From positions 1 through 64,000 of the forward strand of contig JAZLHF010000003.1 of the NCBI GenBank assembly GCA_045616685.1: a DNA stretch of 64,000 nt, written 5' to 3'. The DNA comes from UBA1764 sp045616685 (GTDB lineage Bacteria > Bacillota > Clostridia > Peptostreptococcales > Anaerovoracaceae). A program made the position numbers and the translations under genes. Shown piece by piece: positions 52,252-60,707 of this stretch. The notes under the pieces are model-generated. The model did no database searches and was not told the origin of the DNA. It saw nothing but the letters and a program-made list of their open reading frames with translations. Positions within the stretch are counted from its first letter, which is position 1; every line of letters begins with the position of its first letter.

Positions 52252-54018
52252 ATGGATATCAAGAAAAACAACAAGGTAAAATTCGACGGAAAAATCATAG
52301 CTCAGATGTGCGTTGCACTTCTTCCTGTACAGATTTTATCCGTTGCTGTTTCATCATTTGGCGGCATAATTAATGGACTGGTAATTGGTAACTTCCTTTC
52401 ACCAGAAGATTTGCTTGCGCTTGGTTTTGTAACACCGATGACAGCTATAATCGGAGCACTCGCAGCGGTAATTGCCGGAGGCTCACGAATTATGTCAGGC
52501 CGCTACATGGGCCGTAGTGAGGTTAAAAAACTCGACTATATTTTTACTATTTCAATTTTGTTGGCGGTCATAGCCGGCGCCATTTTAACCACCATCGGGC
52601 TTACGTTATCAAATCCAATCGCAACTTTGCTTGGCGCAAATGGTAGCTCTCAAGCAGCAACTGCAACTTACGTTAGAGGTATAGCAATTGGAATCATTCC
52701 AATGCTTATGAACCCAGCTTTAATGGTTTACCTTCAGATGGGCAACAAATCAACTTACTCGTTCATCTCAACAGTAATTCTTGCAGCTTCAAACTTAATA
52801 TTTAGTTTATTAAACGTAACAGTGATTAACGGTGGCATCTTTGGGATGGGACTTGCTGCATCAATAAGCCAGATTATTACAATGATTTTCTTGCTTTTGA
52901 AGTTCTGCTTTGATAAACATCTAATGCATTGGGATATCAGAGGCACAAAAAAAGGAATGGCTATTAACATGATTAAGCTTGGCAGCCCAACCGCAGTTGC
53001 ATCGTTATTATATGCAATCCGTAACCTTTATCTTAACGTGCTCGCACTTGAATGCGGTGGAGAAATAGCAGTATCAGCTCTTGCACTTGTTAACTCAGTT
53101 GCCGGAGTTTTCGATGCAGTTAATATCGGTTACGGGGCTACAGTTTTAATCATCGCAAGCCTTTACTTTGGGGAAAAGGATAAAGGCTCTCTTAAGACTT
53201 TGGCAAGAGTATCGCTTAGATATGGTTTAAGTCTTGCATTCGCAAAGCTCATAATTATTATCTTCCTCGGCAAGCCAATGTTTGGTCTATTCGGAGCAGA
53301 AGGTTTGCTTCTTGAAGAAACATATCAGGCATACATTATCCAGGGCTTAACAATGCCAGTTAATATTTTGACGCTGGTTGTTATAAATGAATATCAGGCA
53401 TTTGGAAGAGCTAAATTTGCTAATGTATTTTATTTGGTAAATGCAATCATTGCGCCGCTTGGATATGCGTTACTTACAAAGAGACTTCTCGGCGTTTGGG
53501 CAATTTGGTCATGTATATTTGTTGCGGAAGTTATTGGACTAATATTTATGGTATATGCTGCATGGAGAAAGAACGGAAAGAAGCTCACTAGTCTTTATGA
53601 CATTCTTTGCATTAACGAAGAGTTTGGAGAAATTCCAAGCATGAACCTTTCCATTTGCAATATGGCAGAAGTAACAAATGTTGCTGAAAAAATTCAGGCA
53701 TTCTGCAAGGAACGTGGTATTGATAAAAGACGCAGCATGATGGCAGGCCTTTGCTTTGAAGAAATGGCAAGAAACGTTGTTGCTCATGGTTTCTCAAAGA
53801 AACGTCATCGCATCGATATTTATGTTGGTATTGATGGAGAAGATATTAAACTCAGATTAAGAAATAATTCAACAATTTATAACCCAATTCATACATTTAG
53901 ACCATTTGATCCTGGAGATCCATTTAGAAACATCGGTATCAGAATGGTGAACGCAATTGCTAAAGATATGAACTATCAAAGTTCATTTGGAATGAATATT
54001 TTAAGTATTGATTTGTAA
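52252..54018 (+). CDS. MATE transporter with C-terminal RsbW-like HATPase domain (1)
   Basis: Protein of 588 residues. Residues about 10-445 form twelve helices of the MATE drug/cation exporter fold. Residues about 464-588 form a GHKL-type domain like anti-sigma kinases RsbW/SpoIIAB: N-box CFEEMARNVVAHGF (E504, N508, H512), a later RLRNNSTIYNPI where a typical kinase has D-x-G, and NIGIRMVNAIA near the end. It may sense or bind a STAS partner and regulate export. ATG 52252 lies 8 bases after a -10, so the mRNA may be leaderless. It overlaps the next MATE by one base. Confidence 0.85.
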   Translation: MDIKKNNKVKFDGKIIAQMCVALLPVQILSVAVSSFGGIINGLVIGNFLSPEDLLALGFVTPMTAIIGALAAVIAGGSRIMSGRYMGRSEVKKLDYIFTISILLAVIAGAILTTIGLTLSNPIATLLGANGSSQAATATYVRGIAIGIIPMLMNPALMVYLQMGNKSTYSFISTVILAASNLIFSLLNVTVINGGIFGMGLAASISQIITMIFLLLKFCFDKHLMHWDIRGTKKGMAINMIKLGSPTAVASLLYAIRNLYLNVLALECGGEIAVSALALVNSVAGVFDAVNIGYGATVLIIASLYFGEKDKGSLKTLARVSLRYGLSLAFAKLIIIIFLGKPMFGLFGAEGLLLEETYQAYIIQGLTMPVNILTLVVINEYQAFGRAKFANVFYLVNAIIAPLGYALLTKRLLGVWAIWSCIFVAEVIGLIFMVYAAWRKNGKKLTSLYDILCINEEFGEIPSMNLSICNMAEVTNVAEKIQAFCKERGIDKRRSMMAGLCFEEMARNVVAHGFSKKRHRIDIYVGIDGEDIKLRLRNNSTIYNPIHTFRPFDPGDPFRNIGIRMVNAIAKDMNYQSSFGMNILSIDL

Positions 54019-55760
54019 TGAATAGTAAGTATGTGTTCAAAACTACAAATGATAGCAAAATTATCACGCAGATGTTTTGGGCTTTACTGCCAGCTCAGAT
54101 TTTATCGTCCGCAACAGCCTCGTTTAGCAGCATTATTAATGGATTCGTAATTGGTAATTTCTTAAGCCCGGATGCCTTGGTTGCCCTCGGCTTTGTTACT
54201 CCAATTACTGTAATCTTAGGAGCTTTAGCCGCAATAATTTCAGGTGGTGGCCGTATAATGTTTGGCCGTCATCTAGGGCGTGGCGATAAAAAGAAACTGA
54301 ACGAAATCTTTAACGATGCCATTGTTAGTGCAGCCATCATGGGCGCAGTGCTAACAATCATCGGATTGCTATTCTCAAATCAAATCGCATATATTCTTGG
54401 CGCAAGAGAAGAGTTTGTTGAAACAACAAGCCTTTATCTTAAAGGCATTGCAATCGGAGTTGTCCCAATGATGGTTGTTCCATCAATGATGGTCTTTCTT
54501 CAGATGATTGAAAAGGCAAATTATGCATTCCTTTCAACAATCATTCTTGCAGCCTCAAATTTATTGTTTGGCTTATTAAACGTAAAAGTGTTTAACGGTG
54601 GAATTTTGGGCATGGGGCTTGCATCATCAGTAAGTCAATTTGTCACACTGATTTTTCTTGCAGCTAAATTCGTTGCAAAAGATTCAACTCTTACATTTAA
54701 CTTCAAACAATTTAACCTTGTCGACTCAGCCAAAATTTGCATCATGGGAAGTCCATCAGCACTTTCATGTGCTTTCTATGGTGTTCGTAACATAGTACTC
54801 AATACCATTGCTTTTGATATTGCTGGAGATGTTGCCGTTTCTGCAATGGCTATAGTTGGATCCGCAATTGGTCCAATCGATGCTGTTAGCACAGGCGTTG
54901 TCGCAGTAGGCGTTATCCTCGCTAGCCTTTATGTTGGCGAAAACGATAAGAAATCGCTTGATAAAGTATATTATTCGACCTGCAGAGTAGGCGTAATGAT
55001 TTCTTTGATGCAAATAGCATTCATTGTATTATTAGGCAAACCAATTTGCGTATTATTCGGAGCAGAAGGGGAAGTCCTTAAACAAAGTTACCGTCTCTTC
55101 CTTGGATTTGCTGCAACTAAGATTCCATATACTGTGGGATCTGCTTATATAGATGTAATCCAGAGCCTTGGCAAAATCAAAATCGCAAACATCTACTATT
55201 TATTAGTTGCACTTTTGGGGCCAGTCGCATTTGCTAAATTCTTAAGTCCAGTATGGGGCATCAATGCAGTATGGGCATGCTATGTAGTAGCCGAACTTAT
55301 CGGTCTTCTGATTCTTCAAATTTACTATATGAAGGAAAAGAGGCATAGAAAACTTACAGGAGAATTATACTTCAGCGGATTTAAAAAGAATATCACCATC
55401 ACAAAGATGGAAGAAGTAGTAAACGTTTCCCAACAGATTAGTGTATTTTGCGAAGAACATGGCATCGATCAAAGACGCAGCTATATGTGTGGTCTTTGCA
55501 TGGAAGAAATGGCGGCAAACGAAATAACACATGCCATTCCAAAAGGATGCTATATCGATATCTATGTTGAAGTAGAAAATGACGCTATTACACTTAGGTT
55601 AAGAAACAATGCAAAGAAGTTTAATCCGCTTGAAAGCTTCTCTCCATTTAACCCAAAAGATCCATGTAAGAACATTGGTATCCGCTTGGTTCAAAAAATC
55701 GCAAAGACAATTAATTACCAAAGTACATTCGGCATGAATGTCTTGATTATTGAATTATAA
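54018..55760 (+). CDS. MATE transporter with C-terminal RsbW-like HATPase domain (2)
   Basis: Paralogue of the preceding gene, 580 residues. MATE core about 10-440; HATPase-like domain about 458-580 with N-box CMEEMAANEITHAI (E497, N501, H505), RLRNNAKKFNPL and NIGIRLVQKIA. The two are clearly related but diverged over the whole length, including loops. Start overlaps the previous stop (TAATG). A tandem pair may form a heterodimeric exporter with two regulatory heads. Confidence 0.85.
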   Translation: MNSKYVFKTTNDSKIITQMFWALLPAQILSSATASFSSIINGFVIGNFLSPDALVALGFVTPITVILGALAAIISGGGRIMFGRHLGRGDKKKLNEIFNDAIVSAAIMGAVLTIIGLLFSNQIAYILGAREEFVETTSLYLKGIAIGVVPMMVVPSMMVFLQMIEKANYAFLSTIILAASNLLFGLLNVKVFNGGILGMGLASSVSQFVTLIFLAAKFVAKDSTLTFNFKQFNLVDSAKICIMGSPSALSCAFYGVRNIVLNTIAFDIAGDVAVSAMAIVGSAIGPIDAVSTGVVAVGVILASLYVGENDKKSLDKVYYSTCRVGVMISLMQIAFIVLLGKPICVLFGAEGEVLKQSYRLFLGFAATKIPYTVGSAYIDVIQSLGKIKIANIYYLLVALLGPVAFAKFLSPVWGINAVWACYVVAELIGLLILQIYYMKEKRHRKLTGELYFSGFKKNITITKMEEVVNVSQQISVFCEEHGIDQRRSYMCGLCMEEMAANEITHAIPKGCYIDIYVEVENDAITLRLRNNAKKFNPLESFSPFNPKDPCKNIGIRLVQKIAKTINYQSTFGMNVLIIEL

Positions 55761-55761
55761 A

Positions 55762-56376
55762 ATGAAAAAATTATTTGGCGAAACAAAGATGACATGGGCC
55801 AGAGTAATAATCTTCGCGGTTATTATTGGTGTTGTCGTTGGAATGATTTTAAATATCCCGGCATTAGACTCAACATCATTTCATGATATCGGAGTCTATC
55901 TCGACTGGTGGTTCCTGTTTGCAATTATTATTGTTGTGAATTGCAACAAATGGTACGAAGCAGCACTTAAATGCTTCGTATTCTTTTTAATAAGTCAGCC
56001 ACTTATCTATCTTGTTCAGGTTCCATTTAATCCACTCGGCTGGGGAATCTTTATGTATTACAAAACTTGGTTCAAGCTTACAGTATTGACCCTGCCAGGT
56101 GCAGCCATAGCTTTTCTTGTAAAGAAAAAGAACTGGCTGTCAGCAGCAATCCTGTGCGTGCCAATTATTTATTATGCCAATGCTGCAGTATCTTACTTCG
56201 CATGGGCACTTAGAAGCATGCCAAACCATGTGCTTAGCGCAATCCTCGCAGCATTCTTTGGCATCGCATTGCCAGTAATATTACTTGATAACAAGAAACA
56301 AAAGCTGGCAGTATATGCAGTCGGATTCATAATGCTCGTTGGCGCAATTGTTGTGCCAGGACTTAGGGTGATATAG
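55762..56376 (+). CDS. Multi-pass membrane protein after the MATE pair
   Basis: Not recognised. 204 residues with about six hydrophobic segments and few charged residues. It begins one base after the second MATE stop, so it is translated by coupling and may belong to the same complex. I start at ATG 55762; an upstream in-frame TTG (55750) lies in the MATE gene. Confidence 0.65.
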   Translation: MKKLFGETKMTWARVIIFAVIIGVVVGMILNIPALDSTSFHDIGVYLDWWFLFAIIIVVNCNKWYEAALKCFVFFLISQPLIYLVQVPFNPLGWGIFMYYKTWFKLTVLTLPGAAIAFLVKKKNWLSAAILCVPIIYYANAAVSYFAWALRSMPNHVLSAILAAFFGIALPVILLDNKKQKLAVYAVGFIMLVGAIVVPGLRVI

Positions 56377-56415
56377 TATAGATTTTGTACTAGTCATCGA
56401 TATGGGCGAGAATTG

Positions 56416-56440
56416 GTGATAGGAATCACTTTTCTTTCTT
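56416..56440 (+). terminator. Weak intrinsic terminator
   Basis: GTGAT-AGGA-ATCAC followed by TTTTCTTTCTTT, ending the MATE operon. Confidence 0.45.
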
Positions 56441-56695
56441 TGCTGCAGATTCGGCAGTCCAAAGCTTTAATGCATCAATAGCCATAGACATATTCTCAAG
56501 GGTATTTTGTATTGCGGTAAAATCAAGTTCTTCTTCATCTGATACTTCACCATCAACTGTGATTTCTACAAGTCGATCTTTTTGACTATTTAAAGTATTC
56601 AGTGTTGCAAGCATCTCTAGCGTAATTGTTGATAAATCTTTTATTTCGATTTCGGGAACATGCTTTTGACCATGTAGGAGGTAAAAAATGATCAC
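56426..56695 (-). pseudogene. C-terminal fragment of an XRE-type regulator
   Basis: 89 residues. The part LVEITVDGEVSDEEELDFTA and NTLENMSMAIDALKLWTAES match the tail of Clostridia XRE regulators, which usually have a helix-turn-helix domain in front. That domain is missing and the first residues look unrelated, so this is probably a leftover fragment. Confidence 0.55.
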
Positions 56696-56809
56696 ATTTA
56701 TTTAGTAATAGGTGTGCTAGCTATAGAACTATTAAGTATTGCTTTTGCCGGGCCACTTCTTGGAATAGCACTTCTTGTTAGTCTTGGAAGAGGGCTTTTA
56801 AAGGGTTAA
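56688..56809 (+). pseudogene. Small membrane peptide gene with one-base frameshift
   Basis: AGGAGG and ATG 56688 open MITFI then stop. The next frame continues LVIGVLAIELLSIAFAGPLL, GIALLVSLGRGLLKG to TAA 56807-56809. One extra T in the ATTTAG run would restore a 41-residue hydrophobic peptide. Deletion or sequencing error, or a programmed shift, are all possible. Confidence 0.5.
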
Positions 56810-56886
56810 AATCTATATAAGCAGATTTTTGCACAGGTTTATATCAGATAATGATATTATTAGGCGATAGTTAAAGGAGGATATAT

Positions 56887-57771
56887 ATGCTTTACGTAAT
56901 TATTGCATTGCTAATTATCATAGCAATTGCTATTATCAGCTGCATTTGCATCGTTCCGCAAGCAAGTGCTTGGATTTTAGAATCATTTGGTAAATATAAA
57001 GAAACATGGAATGCAGGGCTTCACCTTAAGCTTCCTATCATTCACAAGATTGTAAAAAAAGTATCGTTGAAAGAACAGGTTGCCGATTTTGAGCCTCAAC
57101 CTGTAATTACCAAAGACAACGTTACAATGATGGTTGATTCGGTAGTGTTCTTCTACATCTTTGATCCTAAGCTCTTTGCTTATGGCGTAGAAAGACCAAT
57201 TGCTGCTATTGAAAACCTTTCTGCTACAACTCTTAGAAATATCATTGGCTCAATGACACTTGATGAAACACTTACAAGTCGTGATGATATCAATGGAAGA
57301 ATTACTGCAATCTTAGATGAAGCAACCGATAAATGGGGCATTAAGGTTAGTAGGGTAGAAGTTAAGAACATTCAGCCTCCAAAGTCTATTCAAGAAGCAA
57401 TGGAAAAGCAGATGAAAGCTGAACGTGAAAAGAGAGAAGCAATTCTTACTGCTGAAGGCAAGAAGCAGTCTGCTATTACTCTGGCCGAAGGTGAAAAAGA
57501 AGCTGCAATTTTAAGAGCCGAAGCATTAAAACAGCAAAAAATTAAAGAGGCTGAAGGCGAAGCAGAAGCACTTCTTGCTGTTCAGAAAGCAAAAGCAGAA
57601 AGTATCAAGCTCATTAATGAAGCAAACCCAGGCGATGGCTATATTAAACTTAAGTCATTTGAAACTGCTGAAAAGATGGCAGATGGACAGGCTACCAAGA
57701 TTATAGTTCCATCAGATATTGCAAATCTTGCTGGGACAGTATCTGCTCTTAAGGAAAGTGTGAAGGAATAA
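56887..57771 (+). CDS. SPFH/Band 7 membrane protein (stomatin/HflK type)
   Basis: Protein of 294 residues. N-terminal helix (about 2-24), SPFH domain (QASAWILESFGKYKETWNAG then LHLKLPIIHKI, VADFEPQPVITKDNVTMMVD), then a coiled-coil stretch rich in Glu and Lys. Family members organise membrane microdomains and regulate proteases. Followed within 4 bases by a small protein. Confidence 0.9.
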   Translation: MLYVIIALLIIIAIAIISCICIVPQASAWILESFGKYKETWNAGLHLKLPIIHKIVKKVSLKEQVADFEPQPVITKDNVTMMVDSVVFFYIFDPKLFAYGVERPIAAIENLSATTLRNIIGSMTLDETLTSRDDINGRITAILDEATDKWGIKVSRVEVKNIQPPKSIQEAMEKQMKAEREKREAILTAEGKKQSAITLAEGEKEAAILRAEALKQQKIKEAEGEAEALLAVQKAKAESIKLINEANPGDGYIKLKSFETAEKMADGQATKIIVPSDIANLAGTVSALKESVKE

Positions 57772-57775
57772 CTTT

Positions 57776-58150
57776 ATGAGAAGCGTAATTACATGCTGGG
57801 TTATAGTGGCTGTGCTTGTCGCATTTGTTAATGCCAAAAAGTCTGGCGGGGTTAGGAATATAAACAAACAGGTAATAACTAAGCCTAAACCGATAAAAAA
57901 ATATCATATTAAGGTTAACCCTACGCCTGATCATCAGACGGCAAGAACAAGAGAAGCTCTTGTTTCAAATATGATGGAAGATAGGCAAGGGGACTGGCTC
58001 GCAAGACAAATAAGAGAAGAAAGAAAGCTTCTTGAAAAAGGAGATCTTTTAGATCTTGGCGCAAGTCATAGCAAACGATGTGCTGCAAATGAAATCAAAT
58101 ATGAACACATCAAAGAGCATGATGACAGTATTGATAATGGAGAAGTATAA
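57776..58150 (+). CDS. Small membrane-anchored protein next to SPFH gene
   Basis: Not recognised. 124 residues: one helix (about 5-19) and a charged, probably helical cytoplasmic tail (RDxARTREALVSN ... KRCAANEIKYEHIKEH). It begins 4 bases after the SPFH gene and is terminated by a strong hairpin, so it may be a partner of the SPFH protein. Confidence 0.6.
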   Translation: MRSVITCWVIVAVLVAFVNAKKSGGVRNINKQVITKPKPIKKYHIKVNPTPDHQTARTREALVSNMMEDRQGDWLARQIREERKLLEKGDLLDLGASHSKRCAANEIKYEHIKEHDDSIDNGEV

Positions 58151-58153
58151 ATT

Positions 58154-58181
58154 AAGCTGCAGCAAATGCTGCAGCTTTTTG
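58154..58181 (+). terminator. Intrinsic terminator
   Basis: AGCTGCAGC-AAAT-GCTGCAGCT followed by TTTTT, ending the SPFH operon. Confidence 0.9.
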
Positions 58182-58210
58182 GCGACAATAAAAAAATAGG
58201 GGCCGCGTTG

Positions 58211-58228
58211 TGTTATAATATTTCCATG
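58211..58228 (+). promoter_or_regulatory. Extended -10 of a possible leaderless transcript
   Basis: TGTTATAAT (58211-58219) gives an extended -10, and ATG 58226 follows after 6 bases. No ribosome binding site is present. Confidence 0.5.
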
Positions 58229-58378
58229 GACGACAAAGAGAAACTTGAGTTATATAATAAGCAAAAGAAGCTTTTAGATAAATTCCTGTCGACTGGTGCA
58301 ATTACCAAAGAGCAATATCAGATTAGTTTGGAAGGGCTGCAGGAAAAGATGGAAATTACTGAAAAGGTGAGATTATGA
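58226..58378 (+). CDS. Small SHOCT-like protein
   Basis: 50 residues: KEKLELYNKQKKLLDKFLST, GAITKEQYQ, SLEGLQEKM matches the SHOCT pattern (short C-terminal helical pair with GxIT/SxEEY). Stand-alone SHOCT proteins are of unknown function. I start at ATG 58226; a longer frame from 58166 lies in the terminator. It overlaps the hydrolase gene by 4 bases (ATGA). Confidence 0.65.
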   Translation: MDDKEKLELYNKQKKLLDKFLSTGAITKEQYQISLEGLQEKMEITEKVRL

Positions 58379-59004
58379 AAACAGTTTTATGCTATGGGGA
58401 CTCTAATACTTTTGGGCATGAACCGCTTAGTGGAATGCGTTATCCAAAGGAACAAAGGTGGACAACAATTTTGCAAAAGAATTTGGGAAACGATTACGAA
58501 GTTGTGCCAGAAGGTTTAAATGGCAGAACAACTGCTTATGATAGAATTGAATGTGTATGGAAAAATGGTTTACCATATCTTGCTCCTTGCATGGGATCTA
58601 ATAAGCCAGTTGATTACATTATCTTTATGCTTGGTACAAATGATTGTAATGCGGATCTTCATTTAAGTCCTTTAGATATTGCCGCTGGTATGGAAAGGTT
58701 GGTAGAAGAGGTTGAATCTCAGATTCCTGAGATGCAGGAGTTTGTTCCAAAGATGATAATTGTTGCCCCGGCAGCAATATTGGATGATTATCATAATTCA
58801 CCTTTTGCTGATCAGCTTGATGATGATTCGATTATGAAGTCTCATGCGATAGCTCCGCTTTATAAAGAGGTCGCTGAAAGACATGGTTGCATGTTTTTAG
58901 ACTGTACAGATAAGTTAGAAGTGTCAACGCTTGATTCAGAACATTTGACAGCCAATGGACATGCTAAGCTAGCTGAATTATTAACAAGTATGATTTTGAA
59001 ATAA
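58375..59004 (+). CDS. SGNH/GDSL hydrolase
   Basis: Enzyme of 209 residues. Block I VLCYGDSNTFGHEP (Ser), block II Gly/Asn in EGLNGRTTAYDR, block III MLGTNDCNADLHL, block V LDSEHLTANGHAKLAE (Asp/His). It hydrolyses ester bonds; arylesterase-type relatives have this sequence pattern. Overlaps the SHOCT gene by 4 bases; the dehydrogenase follows after 36 bases. Confidence 0.9.
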   Translation: MKTVLCYGDSNTFGHEPLSGMRYPKEQRWTTILQKNLGNDYEVVPEGLNGRTTAYDRIECVWKNGLPYLAPCMGSNKPVDYIIFMLGTNDCNADLHLSPLDIAAGMERLVEEVESQIPEMQEFVPKMIIVAPAAILDDYHNSPFADQLDDDSIMKSHAIAPLYKEVAERHGCMFLDCTDKLEVSTLDSEHLTANGHAKLAELLTSMILK

Positions 59005-59040
59005 GACTCTGTAATGAGGGTAGGTATAAAGGAGTATACT

Positions 59041-60024
59041 ATGAGACAAATGGTTATGGCTGGCCCTGGTAAGACGGAAATTATTGAAGTGCCAATTCCT
59101 GAAATCACAGATGATGAAATGCTTGTGCATGTAACTTTGACCGGAATGTGTCATTCTGAATGGTATCCTTGGAAGACTGCTAAGGCTGGAGACCTGTTAG
59201 GCCACGAATCCATCGGCGTCGTAGAAAAGATTGGTGCTAATGTTAAAGGATTTAAGGTTGGCGACAGAGTAACAGGTCTTGGTGGTGGAGCATATAAAGA
59301 ATATATTGTAGTAGAACCTGCAAAGATGGCCCACGTCCCTGATAGCTTAAAGGATGAAGATGCAATTTCTGAACCTTTGGCATGTCTGCTTTCCGCAGCA
59401 ATGAAGCTCCCGGTTCAGACTCTGGGCGACACAGTTGCCGTTGTAGGCTGTGGTTATATGGGACTTGGAACAATTTCTTTGTTTAAGGCTATGGGATATG
59501 GTAATATTATTGCAATTGATAAGCGCCCTGAGGCTTTAGAAAATGCAAGGAGATTTGGAGCAACAGAAACCTATTTGCCAGAAGAAATTCCTCAGAATTA
59601 TATTTCTGACTTTGATACAATGGGCTTTGTAGATTTAACCAGAAATGGTGATAATTCTACACTGTTCGCGTTGGGCATTCCAACCGTTATGGAGTTTACT
59701 GGAACTGAAGATGGACTTCAGCTTGCAGGAAGACTTGTTAAGGCGCACGGAAGACTTGGCATTGGCGGATATCATAATGACGGAGATAGAACAATTGATT
59801 ACAAGCTTTGGAACTTCAAAGCTATTACGACAATCAATTGCCACGAGCGCAGAATTGATTACGAAGCCGATCTTTGTCGCCGTTGCATGGACCTTCTTGA
59901 TAAAGGGATTTGGAAGTTCACCGGAGTTACAAAAATTTATGATGTAAAAGATTTTGATAAGGTTAGTGAAATGATGATTAATCATACTGATGGTTTTATC
60001 AAAGCTGCAATTAAGTTTTATTAA
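59041..60024 (+). CDS. Zinc-type alcohol dehydrogenase / MDR oxidoreductase
   Basis: Medium-chain dehydrogenase of 327 residues. Catalytic zinc Cys in TGMCHSEW and GHE in LLGHESIGVV; NAD(P) site VAVVGCGYMGLGTISLFKAM. The usual structural-zinc Cys cluster is absent. Substrate unknown. I start at ATG 59041, which AAAGGAG (59027-59033) serves; an in-frame ATG at 59014 lies upstream of that site. Confidence 0.88.
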   Translation: MRQMVMAGPGKTEIIEVPIPEITDDEMLVHVTLTGMCHSEWYPWKTAKAGDLLGHESIGVVEKIGANVKGFKVGDRVTGLGGGAYKEYIVVEPAKMAHVPDSLKDEDAISEPLACLLSAAMKLPVQTLGDTVAVVGCGYMGLGTISLFKAMGYGNIIAIDKRPEALENARRFGATETYLPEEIPQNYISDFDTMGFVDLTRNGDNSTLFALGIPTVMEFTGTEDGLQLAGRLVKAHGRLGIGGYHNDGDRTIDYKLWNFKAITTINCHERRIDYEADLCRRCMDLLDKGIWKFTGVTKIYDVKDFDKVSEMMINHTDGFIKAAIKFY

Positions 60025-60033
60025 TTAAGAGAT

Positions 60034-60666
60034 ATGAATAACAAATTAGAAGTTTTTATTAAATCAATATTAGCAGGCATTTGCATCGCAATTGGCGGTG
60101 CGGTTTTCCTTGCTTTGGCAGGCGAGCACAAAATTGTCGGCGCCATCCTTTTCTCGGTTGGGCTGCTTACGATTTGTACACAAGGCTTTAACCTTTTTAC
60201 AGGCAAGGCATGCTACATCTTAGATAACAAACCAAGTTATCTTTGTGACCTTTGCCTTATCTGGATTGGCAATGTGATTGGGACATTAATCATTGCGTTG
60301 TTTATTAGACTTAGCAGATTAGGATCTGGCATGATGGAAACTGCAAAGAGCCTTGTTGCGGTTAAGAACGCTGACACTTTGGTTAGTCTGTTTTTCCTTG
60401 GTGCAATTTGTAATATGCTTATTTATATCGCAGTAGAAGGTTACAAAAGCAATCCTCACGAATTTGGAAAGTACTTGTCGCTTGTGTTTGGTGTTGCCGT
60501 ATTTATCTTAATTGGTAGCGAACATAGCGTCGCAGATATGTTCTATTACGGAGTTGCTGGTGAATTCTTTACGGGACAGGGAATTTTAAGGCTTGTTATT
60601 ATCAGTCTTGGCAATGTATTTGGCGGATTGATTATCCCTGCTGGCAAGAAAATTTGTGCAAAGTAA
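60034..60666 (+). CDS. Formate/nitrite transporter family channel
   Basis: Membrane protein of 210 residues with six helices. FNT signatures: SILAGICIAIGGAVFLAL, QGFNLFTGKACYI and LVIISLGNVFGGLIIP. FNT channels carry formate, nitrite, hydrosulfide or lactate in anaerobes; this length is slightly short. Follows the dehydrogenase by 9 bases, suggesting an operon. Confidence 0.85.
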   Translation: MNNKLEVFIKSILAGICIAIGGAVFLALAGEHKIVGAILFSVGLLTICTQGFNLFTGKACYILDNKPSYLCDLCLIWIGNVIGTLIIALFIRLSRLGSGMMETAKSLVAVKNADTLVSLFFLGAICNMLIYIAVEGYKSNPHEFGKYLSLVFGVAVFILIGSEHSVADMFYYGVAGEFFTGQGILRLVIISLGNVFGGLIIPAGKKICAK

Positions 60667-60675
60667 TGTAAATAA

Positions 60676-60703
60676 AAATCCGGAGCATTGCTCCGGATTT
60701 TTA
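60676..60703. terminator. Bidirectional intrinsic terminator
   Basis: AAAATCCGGAGC-ATT-GCTCCGGATTTTT, shared by the FNT gene and the convergent MATE gene. Confidence 0.95.
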
Positions 60704-60707
60704 TTAT

